In this document: in pieces, positions 42,660 to 51,534 of the stretch | Layout of the letters: every line of letters begins with the position of its first letter | Position numbering within the stretch: the stretch's first letter is position 1 | Assembly (NCBI RefSeq): GCF_014196845.1 | Contig: NZ_JACIEM010000001.1 | Location: 1,054,001-1,118,000, forward strand | DNA length: 64,000 nucleotides | From: Aurantimonas endophytica | Lineage (GTDB): Bacteria > Pseudomonadota > Alphaproteobacteria > Rhizobiales > Rhizobiaceae | Direction: 5' to 3' | Notes under the pieces: generated by a model | What the model saw: the letters and a program-made list of their open reading frames with translations, nothing else | Told to the model about the DNA's origin: nothing | The model's database searches: none | Program-made: the position numbers and the translations under genes

Positions 42660-43673
42660 TCAGACGGCGGCGCGCGCCAGGCGCTCGCGTTTCGCACGAT
42701 GGCGGTCGGTCAGGATGGGCAGGCCGGTGCCGATGATGATCAAGAGGCCGACCACCACGCGCTGCCAGTAGGACGGTACCCCGGCGCTCAGCAGCGAGGT
42801 GTTGATCATGGTGATCACCAGGGCGCCGAGCAGCGCGCCGGTGACGGTGCCATGCCCGCCGGTGATGCGCGCGCCGCCGAGGACGACGGCGGCGATAACG
42901 TTGAGCTCGGTGCCGACGAGGTCGAACGGGTTGGCCATGCGCGACAGGGTCATGTGCGTCATGCCGGCGAGCCCGGCGATCGCGCCGGCGATGACGTAGA
43001 TCCAGATCTTCACCCGCGCCACGTCGATGCCGATGCGCCGGGCCCCCTCCTCGGATCCTCCGATGGCGTAGATCTTCCGGCCGAACATCGTGAAGTTCAT
43101 CAGTATGGCGACGAAGATCGTGACGCCGACCAGCACCACGAAGGAGAGCGGCAGCGAGACGAGCTGGCCGACGGCGTTCTCCATCCGCACGATCATCGTC
43201 CGGGCGAAGCTGATGACGTTGCGCGGCACGCTCGTGAGATAGGTCGTCCCGACGAAGGTCAGGAGCGCGCCGCGGAACAGGCTGAGCGTGCCCAGCGTGA
43301 CGATCAGCGTCGGCAGCCCGAGCCCGCCGATGAGCAGGCCGTTGATCAGACCGAGCGCTGCGCCGATCAGCGCGCTCGCCAGGAACAGGCCGACGATCGG
43401 CACGTCGATGTCGACGCCGAGCACCAACGTCATCGTCGTGTACATCGCAAAGGCGCCGATCGCCGTGAACGACACGTCGATGCCGCCCGAGGCGAGCACC
43501 ATCATCACGCCGAGGGCGAAGATGCCGGTCACCAGCGAGTTGCGCATGAGGTCGACGATCGTCGCCACCGAGAGGAAGCCCGGGTTGGTGATGCCGATGG
43601 CCAGCGCGAATACCAGCGCCATCAGGAGCACGACACCCTGCGCCGAGCCGAGAATGTTCGACAATCCGCGCAT
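42660..43673 (-). CDS. ABC sugar transporter permease (RbsC-type), first
   Basis: Inner-membrane permease of 337 aa with about ten hydrophobic segments (BPD_transp_2). Hallmarks: ASGGIDVSFTAIGAF in the N-terminal half and YAIGGSEEGARRIGIDV in the coupling loop. It partners the ATPase directly upstream in transcription (1-bp overlap). A second RbsC-type permease is at 48858, so the importer probably has a heterodimeric channel. Confidence 0.92.
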   Translation of the reverse strand: MRGLSNILGSAQGVVLLMALVFALAIGITNPGFLSVATIVDLMRNSLVTGIFALGVMMVLASGGIDVSFTAIGAFAMYTTMTLVLGVDIDVPIVGLFLASALIGAALGLINGLLIGGLGLPTLIVTLGTLSLFRGALLTFVGTTYLTSVPRNVISFARTMIVRMENAVGQLVSLPLSFVVLVGVTIFVAILMNFTMFGRKIYAIGGSEEGARRIGIDVARVKIWIYVIAGAIAGLAGMTHMTLSRMANPFDLVGTELNVIAAVVLGGARITGGHGTVTGALLGALVITMINTSLLSAGVPSYWQRVVVGLLIIIGTGLPILTDRHRAKRERLARAAV

Positions 43674-45160
43674 CAGCTACGCCCCTCCCTGGTGACTTCG
43701 GCATAGATCTGGTCTTCGTCGACGGCCTCGGCGTCGAAGCTGGAGGTGATCCGGCCCTTCACCATGATCAGGACGCGATCGGACAGCGCCATGGCTTCGC
43801 CGATATCATCGGTGACGACCATCACGGCGGTCCCCGAGCGGCTGAGCGCCAGCAGGATCTCGTGGATCTCCCGCTTGGAGCCGATGTCGACGCCGACGGT
43901 CGGTCCGTTGAGGATGATCAGGCGGGGCGAGCGCTCCATCCACCGCGCGAGGACGACGCGCTGCTGGTTGCCGCCCGACAGCGTCGCCACCGACGGCTCG
44001 ACACCCGGCGTCTTGATGCGCAGCCGTTCGACCGCCTTGCGCGCTTGCGCCTTGAGCCGGCTGCGGCTGAGGAAGCCACGCTCCTTCAGGGTGGCGACGG
44101 TGATGTTGTCGCCGATCGGCTGATCAAGGAACAGGCCTTCCGTCAACCGGTCTTCCGGCACATAGGCGATGCCGGCATCCATGGCCCGGCGCGGGCTGTC
44201 GAGAACCGCCAAGGTGCCGTCGATCTCGATCCGGCCATCGTCCGGAGCCATCAGCCCGAACAGCGACAGCGCGAGTTCCGTGCGGCCGGATCCGAGCAGG
44301 CCGACGATCGAAACGATTTCGCCCGGCCGCAGATCGAGCTCGATATCGGCGTAGTCGCCGCGGCGCGTCAGCGAGCGCGTGGTAAGGAAGGGTTTTGCCT
44401 CGGGCGCGGCGTCGCGTCGCAGGCGCTGGGTGTCGACGTCGCGGCCGGTCATCTCGCGGCCGAGCCTGTGACCGTCGAACTCGGTCGCCGGCCCCTCGGC
44501 AACGACCTTGCCGTCGCGCAGGATGGTGATCGTGTCGCAGAAGGCGAAGACTTCCTCGGTCTTGTGGCTGACGAACAGGAAGGCAACGCCGTCGGCCTTC
44601 AGCGCCGCGATGATCTCGGCCAGATGGCGCACCTCGCTGCGGGTCAGCGCCGTCGTCGGCTCGTCCATCACGATGATGCGCGCCTCGTTGGCGAGCGCCC
44701 GAGCGATCGCCACGAGCTGCTTGGAGGCGACCGGCAGGGATTCGACCAGGGCATCCGGGTCGATAGCGACCTGCATCCGCGCCAGTGTCTCGCGCGCGAT
44801 CCGCTTCTCCGCCCCGCGCCGGTGCCAGCGCTCACCATTGGCGACGAATTTCAGGAAGGCGATGTTCTCCGCCACCGTCAGGTTCGGAAACAGCGAGAAG
44901 TCCTGGTAGATCACCGACAATCCAGCCCCGATTGCTTGGCGCGGATCACCGGTGAGGAGGTTGCCGGCGACCCTGACGGTACCGGCGTCGCTGCCGACCA
45001 CGCCCGACAGGATCTTGATCAGTGTCGACTTGCCGGAGCCGTTCTCGCCGGCCAGGCACCGCACTTCGCCCGGCATCAGCGACAGCCCCACGTCCTCGAG
45101 CACCGTCACGGGCCCGTAGGCCTTGCGGATGCCGGTCATCGAGAGGACGGGTTCGGCCAT
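43673..45160 (-). CDS. ABC sugar transporter ATPase (RbsA-type, two NBDs)
   Basis: Duplicated ATPase of 495 aa. NBD1: Walker A GENGSGKST, Q-loop IYQDFSLFPN, signature-like VASKQLVAIARAL, Walker B IIVMDEPTTALT and H-loop SHK. NBD2: Walker A-like GLLGSGRTE without the Lys, signature LSGGNQQ, and a Walker B written LIILNGPTVGVD, where the expected Asp-Glu pair is Asn-Gly. NBD2 is therefore probably non-hydrolytic, as often in RbsA-type proteins but here more strongly. CGGAG lies 7 bp before ATG 45160. Confidence 0.92.
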   Translation of the reverse strand: MAEPVLSMTGIRKAYGPVTVLEDVGLSLMPGEVRCLAGENGSGKSTLIKILSGVVGSDAGTVRVAGNLLTGDPRQAIGAGLSVIYQDFSLFPNLTVAENIAFLKFVANGERWHRRGAEKRIARETLARMQVAIDPDALVESLPVASKQLVAIARALANEARIIVMDEPTTALTRSEVRHLAEIIAALKADGVAFLFVSHKTEEVFAFCDTITILRDGKVVAEGPATEFDGHRLGREMTGRDVDTQRLRRDAAPEAKPFLTTRSLTRRGDYADIELDLRPGEIVSIVGLLGSGRTELALSLFGLMAPDDGRIEIDGTLAVLDSPRRAMDAGIAYVPEDRLTEGLFLDQPIGDNITVATLKERGFLSRSRLKAQARKAVERLRIKTPGVEPSVATLSGGNQQRVVLARWMERSPRLIILNGPTVGVDIGSKREIHEILLALSRSGTAVMVVTDDIGEAMALSDRVLIMVKGRITSSFDAEAVDEDQIYAEVTREGRS

Positions 45161-45186
45161 GTTCGTCTCCGGTGGATTGCAGGCAA

Positions 45187-45213
45187 AGGGCCGCCGTCGA
45201 CGACGGCGGCCCT
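45187..45213 (-). terminator. Intra-operon hairpin between binding-protein and ATPase genes
   Basis: A perfect 12-bp stem, AGGGCCGCCGTC (45187-45198) and GACGGCGGCCCT (45202-45213), with a 3-nt loop. On the transcribed (minus) strand it is followed by TTTGCC. It lies 8 bp after the binding-protein stop and 26 bp before the ATPase start. It is well placed to protect the upstream message or stop part of transcription, so that the binding protein is made in excess. Confidence 0.55.
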
Positions 45214-45221
45214 CTGGTTCG

Positions 45222-46217
45222 TCAGAAGTCGTATTCGTCCATGTTGTCGGCGGTGACGTCGACCCAGGCCTGGCCGTAGACGACCTTGCCGTCCAACTTG
45301 ACGTCGTTGTAGCCCTCGACGCCGAGATCCGCACCGTTCTCGATGGTCTCGCCGGCCAGCGCCTTCTCGGCCAGCACGTTCATGGCATAGCCGGCCTTGG
45401 CCGGATCCCAGAACGAGATCATGTCGATCTCGCCGGTCTCCAGATACGGGCCCGACACCGACGGCAGGCTGGTCCCGACGATCGACACCTGGTCGCTCAT
45501 GCCGGCTTCCTCGACGGCCAGTGCCGCGCCGACGACGTCTTCGCCGGCCGAGCCCTGGATGCCCTTGAGGTTGGGATAGGTGCGCAGCAGCTCGCGGGTC
45601 TTCTGATAGGCCTGCTGCTGCTGCTCGGCCGATTCCTGCTTGCCGCCGACCAGCGTCATGTTCGGATAGTTCTTCTCCTGATACGCGATCGCCGCGTCGA
45701 CCCAGGAATTGTGCGTGACCGAGGTGAGGTAGCCGACGAACACGGCGTATTCGCCCTCGCCGCCCATGTCGGTCGCCAGGCGTTCCATCAGGTGCTCGCC
45801 ATAGGCGGCGTTGTCGAAGGCCTCGAGGTCGTAGGTGATGTTCTGCAGCGTCGCGCCCTCATGGGCGATCACGACGATGTCGTTCTCGAGCGCCCGGGCG
45901 AGCACCGGCTCGAGGGTCTGCGGCGAGTTCGGCACGACAGTGATGGCATCGACGCCGCGCGCGATGAGGTCCTCGATCAGCTGCACCTGCAGTGCCGCGT
46001 CCGCCGTCGCCGCGCCGACCTGGGTGGCATTGTTGCCGGTGGCTTCGGCATATTCCTCGACGCCCTCCTCCATGCGGTTGAACCAGGCGATGCCGGACAG
46101 CTTGACGACGGTGACGATCTCCTTGGCGTCCTGCGCGCCCACCGTCACGATAGTTCCGGCGACGAGGGTCGACGTCAGCAATGCGCCTGCGAGGGCGCCC
46201 TTCAATTTGCGATGCAT
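45222..46217 (-). CDS. Periplasmic sugar-binding protein (RbsB/RhaS/LsrB-type)
   Basis: Secreted substrate-binding protein of 331 aa (Peripla_BP_4). Signal peptide 1-28 (ending VTVGA). The mature part begins KEIVTVVKLSGIAWFNRMEEGVEEYA, where the W-F pair usually stacks on the sugar. The hinge and second domain carry GIQGSAGEDVVGAALAVEEAG. AGGGAGAG precedes the ATG by about 6 bp. It delivers the substrate of the DeoR-regulated operon; the sugar is unknown. Confidence 0.92.
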   Translation of the reverse strand: MHRKLKGALAGALLTSTLVAGTIVTVGAQDAKEIVTVVKLSGIAWFNRMEEGVEEYAEATGNNATQVGAATADAALQVQLIEDLIARGVDAITVVPNSPQTLEPVLARALENDIVVIAHEGATLQNITYDLEAFDNAAYGEHLMERLATDMGGEGEYAVFVGYLTSVTHNSWVDAAIAYQEKNYPNMTLVGGKQESAEQQQQAYQKTRELLRTYPNLKGIQGSAGEDVVGAALAVEEAGMSDQVSIVGTSLPSVSGPYLETGEIDMISFWDPAKAGYAMNVLAEKALAGETIENGADLGVEGYNDVKLDGKVVYGQAWVDVTADNMDEYDF

Positions 46218-46240
46218 ATGCACTCTCCCTTGTTGTGGCA

Positions 46241-47761
46241 TCACCCGATGCCGTCTCGATATGGCTCGGCGGGCGGCCGCATCAGATCGCGGGTCCGCTC
46301 GTAGAGTTCGCGATAGGTGCCGAAGCCCCGATCGTATGTGCCGGCATGCGCGGCACGCGGTTCGACGCGGCCGACGACCGGGTTCCAGCTGTCGATGTCG
46401 GCCGGCGCGGCGTCTCCCACGCCGACTGCCGCCAGGAACGCGTTGCCGAAGCTGGCACCGATGGTCTCGCGTCGCAGCACTTGCGCCTCCCCGCTCGCAT
46501 CCGAAACCGCCTGCGACCACACTTCGTTATTGGTGCCGCCACCGACGGCGCAGATCTCATCCGGCCGGTTGCCGATGTCTTCGTAGGTTTCCAGCACGTG
46601 CCGGACCCCGTAGGCGATCCCCTCCAGCACGCCGCGGTAGACGTCGCCGCGGCTATGGGTCAGGTCGAGACCGAAGATCATGCCCTTGGCATGCGGATCG
46701 TGCAGCGGCGTGCGCTCGCCCGAAAAATACGGCAGCACGATCAGGCCGTTGGCCCCCGGCGGCGAGGCCGCGGCCTCCTCGGCAAGCCGCCCCATCGCAC
46801 CGTCTTTGGCGAGGTCGCGGGCGAACTGCTCGCGGAACCACTGCGTCAGCGTGCCGCTCGTCGCCAGGCCCGACATCAGCGCGTACTGGCCGGGGAACAG
46901 CCACGGGGCGGACCAGAGCCGGCGGTCCCGCGCCGGGTCGGCGGTGACGAGGATCATGAAGATCGTCGAGCCGTACATCAGCATCATCTGGCCCGGCCGC
47001 GCGACGCCGACGCTGACCGCCTCTGCGGCCGCGTCGATCGTCCCGGCGATCACCGGCGTGCCGGGCGCGAGCCCGGTCTCGGCGGCGGCTTGCGCCGTCA
47101 CCGTGCCGGCGATCTCCGACGTCCAGAGCAGTTCCGGCAGGCGCTCGCGTTCGACGATGCCCGCGCACAGATCGTCGGCCCAGTCGTGCCGGGCAGGATC
47201 GTAGAGCGGCTGGAAGCTCGCGGCCGAGTAATGGTCCAGCACGCGCTGCCCGGTCAGCCGCTCGACGAGGAAAGTGGTGGAGTTCACGAAGGCCGCGGCG
47301 TCCCGGTAGATTTCCGGACGGTGCCGCTTCAGCCAGAGGATCTTCGGCCCGACCGATTGCGAGGTCAGCGGGTTGCCGGTGCGCTGGAGCAGCGTGTCGG
47401 CGCCGATCCGGTCCGTCAGTTCCGCGATCTCTTCATGGGCCCTGGTGTCGACGCCGTAGAGCACGGCGTTCATCAACGGCCGATTGTCCGCGTCCACCGG
47501 CAGCATGCACGGGCCGATGCCACTGGCACCGACCGCGCGGATCGCCTCCGCCGGCAGGCCGCATTCGGTTACCAGCTGCCGCGCGATCGAGGCGAACTCT
47601 CCCCACCAGTCGCGCTCGGCATCGTGTTCGGCCCATCCCGGCTGCGGCACGATCATCCGGTGCGAGCGGTTGGTCGCGGCCAGCACCTCGCCGGTGCCGG
47701 ACACGACGACGCCCTTCGTCTGATACGTGCCGACATCGATGCCGAGATAGGCGCGGCTCAC
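46241..47761 (-). CDS. FGGY-family carbohydrate kinase
   Basis: Xylulokinase-like sugar kinase of 506 aa. N-terminal phosphate loop GIDVGTYQTKG, catalytic-region GVDTRAHEE, ATP-site GSTIFMILV and C-terminal AVGGGTNNEVW are visible. It would phosphorylate the imported polyol or ketose. The operon also has DhaK/DhaL, giving two unrelated kinases. The start overlaps the M42 gene's stop by 4 bp. Confidence 0.91.
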   Translation of the reverse strand: MSRAYLGIDVGTYQTKGVVVSGTGEVLAATNRSHRMIVPQPGWAEHDAERDWWGEFASIARQLVTECGLPAEAIRAVGASGIGPCMLPVDADNRPLMNAVLYGVDTRAHEEIAELTDRIGADTLLQRTGNPLTSQSVGPKILWLKRHRPEIYRDAAAFVNSTTFLVERLTGQRVLDHYSAASFQPLYDPARHDWADDLCAGIVERERLPELLWTSEIAGTVTAQAAAETGLAPGTPVIAGTIDAAAEAVSVGVARPGQMMLMYGSTIFMILVTADPARDRRLWSAPWLFPGQYALMSGLATSGTLTQWFREQFARDLAKDGAMGRLAEEAAASPPGANGLIVLPYFSGERTPLHDPHAKGMIFGLDLTHSRGDVYRGVLEGIAYGVRHVLETYEDIGNRPDEICAVGGGTNNEVWSQAVSDASGEAQVLRRETIGASFGNAFLAAVGVGDAAPADIDSWNPVVGRVEPRAAHAGTYDRGFGTYRELYERTRDLMRPPAEPYRDGIG

Positions 47762-48858
47762 GTATAGAGGTCCCGGTCGAGATCGAAGCCGGAGGCCATG
47801 CGCGAGATCGCCCCGACCACGAGCCCGGTCAGGCCGACCAGATCATCGAGATCGCAGACTTCCAGCGAGGTGTGGGTGTAGCGGCTGGGGAAGCACAGAT
47901 CGATGCAGGCGACGCCCTCGCCGACCAGCTGTACATAGGCCGAATCGGTCAGCGCCCCGACATGGGCGGTGCGTTGCAGGGGTATGCCGTCCTCCGCCGC
48001 CGTGCGGGCGACGAGCGCCGTCAGCGCCGGGTGCGGGATGGTGCCGTTCAGCGTGCCGCGGCCATGAAAGGAGTAGTGGCTCATCGCCGGACCGCCGCCG
48101 AGCACCACCTCGCCGCGATGCACCATATCCGGCGTGTCGGCGGTGAGTGCCAGGTCGAGCTGGATGGCGATGTCCGGCGCCAGCGCCTGCGCCGCCACCA
48201 TGGCGCCGCGCAGGTTGAACTCCTCGAGCACCGCGAAGACGAAATGGATCGTCGGTCGCGGCTGGATGTCCTTCAGCAGCCGCGCAGCCTCGACGACCAC
48301 GGCGCAGCCGGCCCGGTCGTCGACCGAGGTCCCGGCGACGCGGTTCTGGTTCAGATGCAGGACGCGCGGCTCGTAGACCACCGGCGTGCCGATCTCGATG
48401 CCGAGGTCGCGCGCGGCGGCCGCGGAATCGACACCGATGTCGATGAACAGGTCGGCATAGGGCGTGACCTTGTATTTCTCCTCGGGCGGTGTCGCGTGAT
48501 GGCTCTTGTTGGCGATGATGCCGCGCACGTCCCGGCCCTCGCCGACGCAGAACAGCACGCATTGCGCGGCCAGCGCCTTCTCCGGAACACCGCCCAGCCG
48601 CTCGATCCGGATCAGGCCGTTCGGCTCGATCTTTCGGGTGACGAAACCGAGCTGGTCGGTATGGGCGAACAGCATGACACTGGGGGCGCCGACATCGCCC
48701 GGCAGCGTCGCGATCAGATTGCCCAGCCGGTCGGTACGGGAGGCAAGGCCCATCTCGCTCAGCTCACCGGCGATGCGCCGGCGCACCCGATCCTCGTGGC
48801 CCGAGAGGCCCGGGATCATCATCAGATCGGCGACGAGGTCGCGCAGTCTGTCTTTCAT
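47758..48858 (-). CDS. M42-family metallohydrolase (SgcX/FrvX-like)
   Basis: Dinuclear-metal aminopeptidase-fold enzyme of 366 aa. Ligands visible are His and Asp in FAHTDQLGF, Asp-Asp in SVDDRAG, Glu-Glu in VLEEFNLRGA, the Asp in IQLDLAL and His in RYTHTSLE. The family's usual HxDEVG reads HTDQLG. Similar proteins (FrvX, SgcX) occur in sugar operons and may act on glycoconjugates and not on peptides; that is inference. Its start shares a base with the stop of the permease upstream in transcription. Confidence 0.89.
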   Translation of the reverse strand: MKDRLRDLVADLMMIPGLSGHEDRVRRRIAGELSEMGLASRTDRLGNLIATLPGDVGAPSVMLFAHTDQLGFVTRKIEPNGLIRIERLGGVPEKALAAQCVLFCVGEGRDVRGIIANKSHHATPPEEKYKVTPYADLFIDIGVDSAAAARDLGIEIGTPVVYEPRVLHLNQNRVAGTSVDDRAGCAVVVEAARLLKDIQPRPTIHFVFAVLEEFNLRGAMVAAQALAPDIAIQLDLALTADTPDMVHRGEVVLGGGPAMSHYSFHGRGTLNGTIPHPALTALVARTAAEDGIPLQRTAHVGALTDSAYVQLVGEGVACIDLCFPSRYTHTSLEVCDLDDLVGLTGLVVGAISRMASGFDLDRDLYT

Positions 48859-49841
48859 CAGGTGGATGCCTTTCCGAATCGTGGTCGCAGCCAGCCCATT
48901 CCGCCTTCCATCAGTGCACGCACCGACATGACGATGATCAGGAGGCCGCCAAAGAAGAGGTCGCGGGCAAAGGCCGAGAAGGCGAGGAAGTTCAGCCCCG
49001 ACGAGATCAGTTGCAGGGTGATCACCGCGAGGACGACGCCGATGGTCGAGCCGAAGCCGCCGAACGGGCTGACGCCCGCTAGGATGTTGATCAGAATGAC
49101 CAGCAGGAGATAGGAGCCGCCGTAATCGGCATTGGCCGAATTGACCCGCGCGAGGATGACGAGGCCGGCGATAGACGCGATCACCCCGGCGACCGCATAG
49201 ATGCGGATGATCAGCCCGGTCTCGCCGATACCGGCGAAGCGCGCGGCCGTCGGGTTCGCACCGAAGAGCCGGGCACGCATCCCCGATGCTGTGAAGCGCA
49301 GGAGAATGCCGAGCGCCAGCGCCACGACGGTGAAGATGACCAGCGGCATCGGCACCATGCCGCCGATCGACCAGTTGCCCCAGGCGCCGTACCAAGCGGG
49401 AACCCCGGTGATCGCCGGGCCTCTTGTGATGACGATGCCGATGCCGCTGAACAGCTGCATGGTCCCCAGCGTCGCCAGGATCGGCGGCAGCCTGAGATAG
49501 GCGATGAGGCACCCATTGAGGACGCCGCAGGCAAGCCCGACGAGCAGCGCCGCCGGGATCGCCAGCCAGGCATATTCGGGCCCCGCGCGCAGAAGCAGCG
49601 CCGCGATGATGGAGGCTAGATTGGCGATCGCCACCACCGACAGGTCGATGCCGCCGCTGATCATCGTCGGCAGGACCGCCAGCGCGAGCAGCCCGAATTC
49701 CGGGAACTGCGATCCCATCGAATTCAGGTTCGCGACGGTGAGGAAGTTCGGCGTCGTCACACTCAGCACGACGAGGATCGTCAGGGTCAGCACGCCGAGG
49801 CCGACAATGTAGGAACCAGTGGAGTCGCGCCGTGTGCTCAT
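48858..49841 (-). CDS. ABC sugar transporter permease (RbsC-type), second
   Basis: Inner-membrane permease of 327 aa (BPD_transp_2) with about ten helices. Conserved parts are MISGGIDLSVVAIANLA and LFGANPTAARFAGIGE (coupling loop). It is separated from the first permease by four genes, but no second ATPase is present, so both probably use the ATPase at 43673. Confidence 0.91.
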   Translation of the reverse strand: MSTRRDSTGSYIVGLGVLTLTILVVLSVTTPNFLTVANLNSMGSQFPEFGLLALAVLPTMISGGIDLSVVAIANLASIIAALLLRAGPEYAWLAIPAALLVGLACGVLNGCLIAYLRLPPILATLGTMQLFSGIGIVITRGPAITGVPAWYGAWGNWSIGGMVPMPLVIFTVVALALGILLRFTASGMRARLFGANPTAARFAGIGETGLIIRIYAVAGVIASIAGLVILARVNSANADYGGSYLLLVILINILAGVSPFGGFGSTIGVVLAVITLQLISSGLNFLAFSAFARDLFFGGLLIIVMSVRALMEGGMGWLRPRFGKAST

Positions 49842-49850
49842 GACCCTACC

Positions 49851-50666
49851 TCAATCGCCGCGGGCGGCCTTGGCGAGCCGCATGAACTCGGCGGCCCGTT
49901 CGGCGTCGACGGGCTTCCAGGTGTCGCCGTTCACCTTCAGCGACGATCCGACGATACAGCCGTCGGCAACCTTCAGCACGTCTTCCACCGTCGTGTGCTT
50001 GACCCCCGTATTGGCCAGCACCGGCGTCGTCGGCAGGACCTTCTTGACCGCGATGAGGTCGGTCATCTCCGCCGCCTCGCCGGTGATCGCGCCGGAGACG
50101 AGGATCGCGTCCGGGATCGACGAGAACACTGCCGAACGTGCCCGGTCGGCGAGGTCCCGCCGGTCGAGCGAATAGGCGAACTCGGCCGACACGTTGGCCA
50201 GCATCGCGACGTCCGGCCGGTGCAGCCGGTCGCGATAGCGCATCGCCTCGCCGGCATTCGGGGTCCAGGGTCCCATGTCAGAGGCGTAGGTGCCGGTCAG
50301 GATCTCGCGAAGGAATGATGCCCCCGTCGCCGCCGCCAACGCCACCGAGGCCATCGGGTCCCACAAGACGTTGACGCCAAAGGGTTTTTCGATCTCGGCG
50401 CGCAGCTGGCCGATGACATAGGCCATGGTGGCGGTCGACGCCGTATCGACCTTCAGCTCGTAGGGGCGGTCGTTCTCATTGCCGAACATCACCGCGTCGA
50501 CGTCGGCCGCCTGCAGCGCCTTCAGGTCGCGCCGCGCCGCCTCCACGATCGCCGCGACGCCGCCCTCGCTGTCGTACAGGGGCGAGCCCGGCAGCGGCGC
50601 CAGATGCACCATCGCGATGACAGGCTTCTTGTCGCCGAAGATCGTCTTGAATTTCGTTATCTGCAT
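49851..50666 (-). CDS. BtpA/SgcQ-family protein
   Basis: Protein of 271 aa with the BtpA signature VIAMVHLAPLPGSPLY near the start and a TIM-barrel-like run of beta/alpha units (ADVDAVMFGNEND, GVNVLWDPMASVALAAATG, DAILVSGAITG). BtpA is known from photosystem I biogenesis in cyanobacteria; SgcQ relatives in heterotrophs sit in sugar operons with no proven activity. Being first after the regulator and close to the M42 gene, it likely acts on the same metabolite. Confidence 0.88.
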   Translation of the reverse strand: MQITKFKTIFGDKKPVIAMVHLAPLPGSPLYDSEGGVAAIVEAARRDLKALQAADVDAVMFGNENDRPYELKVDTASTATMAYVIGQLRAEIEKPFGVNVLWDPMASVALAAATGASFLREILTGTYASDMGPWTPNAGEAMRYRDRLHRPDVAMLANVSAEFAYSLDRRDLADRARSAVFSSIPDAILVSGAITGEAAEMTDLIAVKKVLPTTPVLANTGVKHTTVEDVLKVADGCIVGSSLKVNGDTWKPVDAERAAEFMRLAKAARGD

Positions 50667-50684
50667 TTCGGATCCCGTTCTTTC

Positions 50685-50701
50685 GCCGCGGCAGCCGCGG
50701 C
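50685..50701 (-). terminator. Weak hairpin between the DeoR gene and btpA-like gene
   Basis: GCCGCG (50685-50690) and CGCGGC (50696-50701) pair around a GCAGC loop, 6 bp after the regulator stop. No T run follows on the minus strand (GAAAG). It may slow transcription between regulator and operon; the call is tentative. Confidence 0.25.
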
Positions 50702-50706
50702 CAAAA

Positions 50707-51486
50707 TCAATGAAGTTCGCATCGCTTGAACAGCGAGCGATAGGGCTCGAGCCGGACGGCCGCGGTCCTGTCGGTGATGAAGAGATCGATGGCGTCGAGC
50801 CCGCAAACGTCGGCCGGTGCCCGCCGACCGAGCTTGGAGTGGTCTGCAAGGAGGATCGTGCGGGCGGCACGCGAAATGCCCCGGCGTTTGACTTCAGCTT
50901 CCTCGGCCGTGGAATTGGAGATGCCGTCGGGATCCACGGCGTCGGCGGCCATGAGGAAGATGTCGCAGGAAAGCTCGGACAGCGCGCGCAGCGTCCATTC
51001 GCCCACGAGACTGTAATAGCCGTTGCGGACCTCGCCCCCGAGCAGAGAGACCCGGGTCTCTCCCGCCGCTGCAGCTTCGGCGATCTTCAGGTCCATCGCG
51101 AACACATGCAGCGGCCGGCCAGCGAGGGCACGTGCGGCGGCCAGGGTCGTGGTGCCGGAATCGATGAGCACGCGCTGACCGTCCTCCAGATGACGGACGG
51201 CGGCCAAGCCGATGCGCGTCTTCACCGCTTGGTGGACACGCAGTTTCTCCATGAACGAGGGCTCGGACGGTCCGCCCTTGCCGGGCGCGAGCACGCCGCC
51301 ATGGGTCCGCGCCGCGAGCCCCGCCCGCGAGAGCACCTCGAGATCGCGCCGCGCGGTTGGGCCGGAAATCCCGAAATGTTCGATCAGCTCGCCGACCGTC
51401 ATCTGCCCGCGCGCAAGAATGAGCTCCGCCATGCGCCGATGGCGCTCCTGGGGAAACCGTTTCTGCTGCCGATCAGCGTCTGCCAT
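50707..51486 (-). CDS. DeoR/GlpR-family transcriptional regulator
   Basis: Repressor of 259 aa. The winged HTH is in MTVGELIEHFGISGPTARRDLEVLSRAG and THGGVLAP; the DeoRC effector domain has DSGTTTLAAARAL, VSLLGGEVRNGYYSLVG and LLADHSKLG, which bind sugar phosphates. It heads the operon ending at 39947 and probably controls it. Start ATG 51486 is chosen over ATG 51507: the upper one lies inside an 18-bp perfect palindrome that looks like the operator. Neither has a strong Shine-Dalgarno. Confidence 0.9.
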   Translation of the reverse strand: MADADRQQKRFPQERHRRMAELILARGQMTVGELIEHFGISGPTARRDLEVLSRAGLAARTHGGVLAPGKGGPSEPSFMEKLRVHQAVKTRIGLAAVRHLEDGQRVLIDSGTTTLAAARALAGRPLHVFAMDLKIAEAAAAGETRVSLLGGEVRNGYYSLVGEWTLRALSELSCDIFLMAADAVDPDGISNSTAEEAEVKRRGISRAARTILLADHSKLGRRAPADVCGLDAIDLFITDRTAAVRLEPYRSLFKRCELH

Positions 51487-51489
51487 CCC

Positions 51490-51507
51490 ATGATCATTAA
51501 TGATCAT
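51490..51507. promoter_or_regulatory. 18-bp perfect palindrome, probable DeoR operator
   Basis: ATGATCATTAATGATCAT is fully self-complementary and much richer in AT than the surrounding DNA. It lies 3 bp before the chosen ATG of the DeoR gene and 27 bp after the stop of the preceding gene. DeoR-family repressors commonly autoregulate by binding such sites. Binding itself is inference. Confidence 0.55.
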
Positions 51508-51534
51508 TTGGGACGCGTCAACGGGGGCAATCGG

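Noticed and set aside
40628-42736. A 702-codon open frame on the plus strand
   Set aside because: Antisense to the aldo/keto reductase, dhaL and dhaK genes; compositional artefact.
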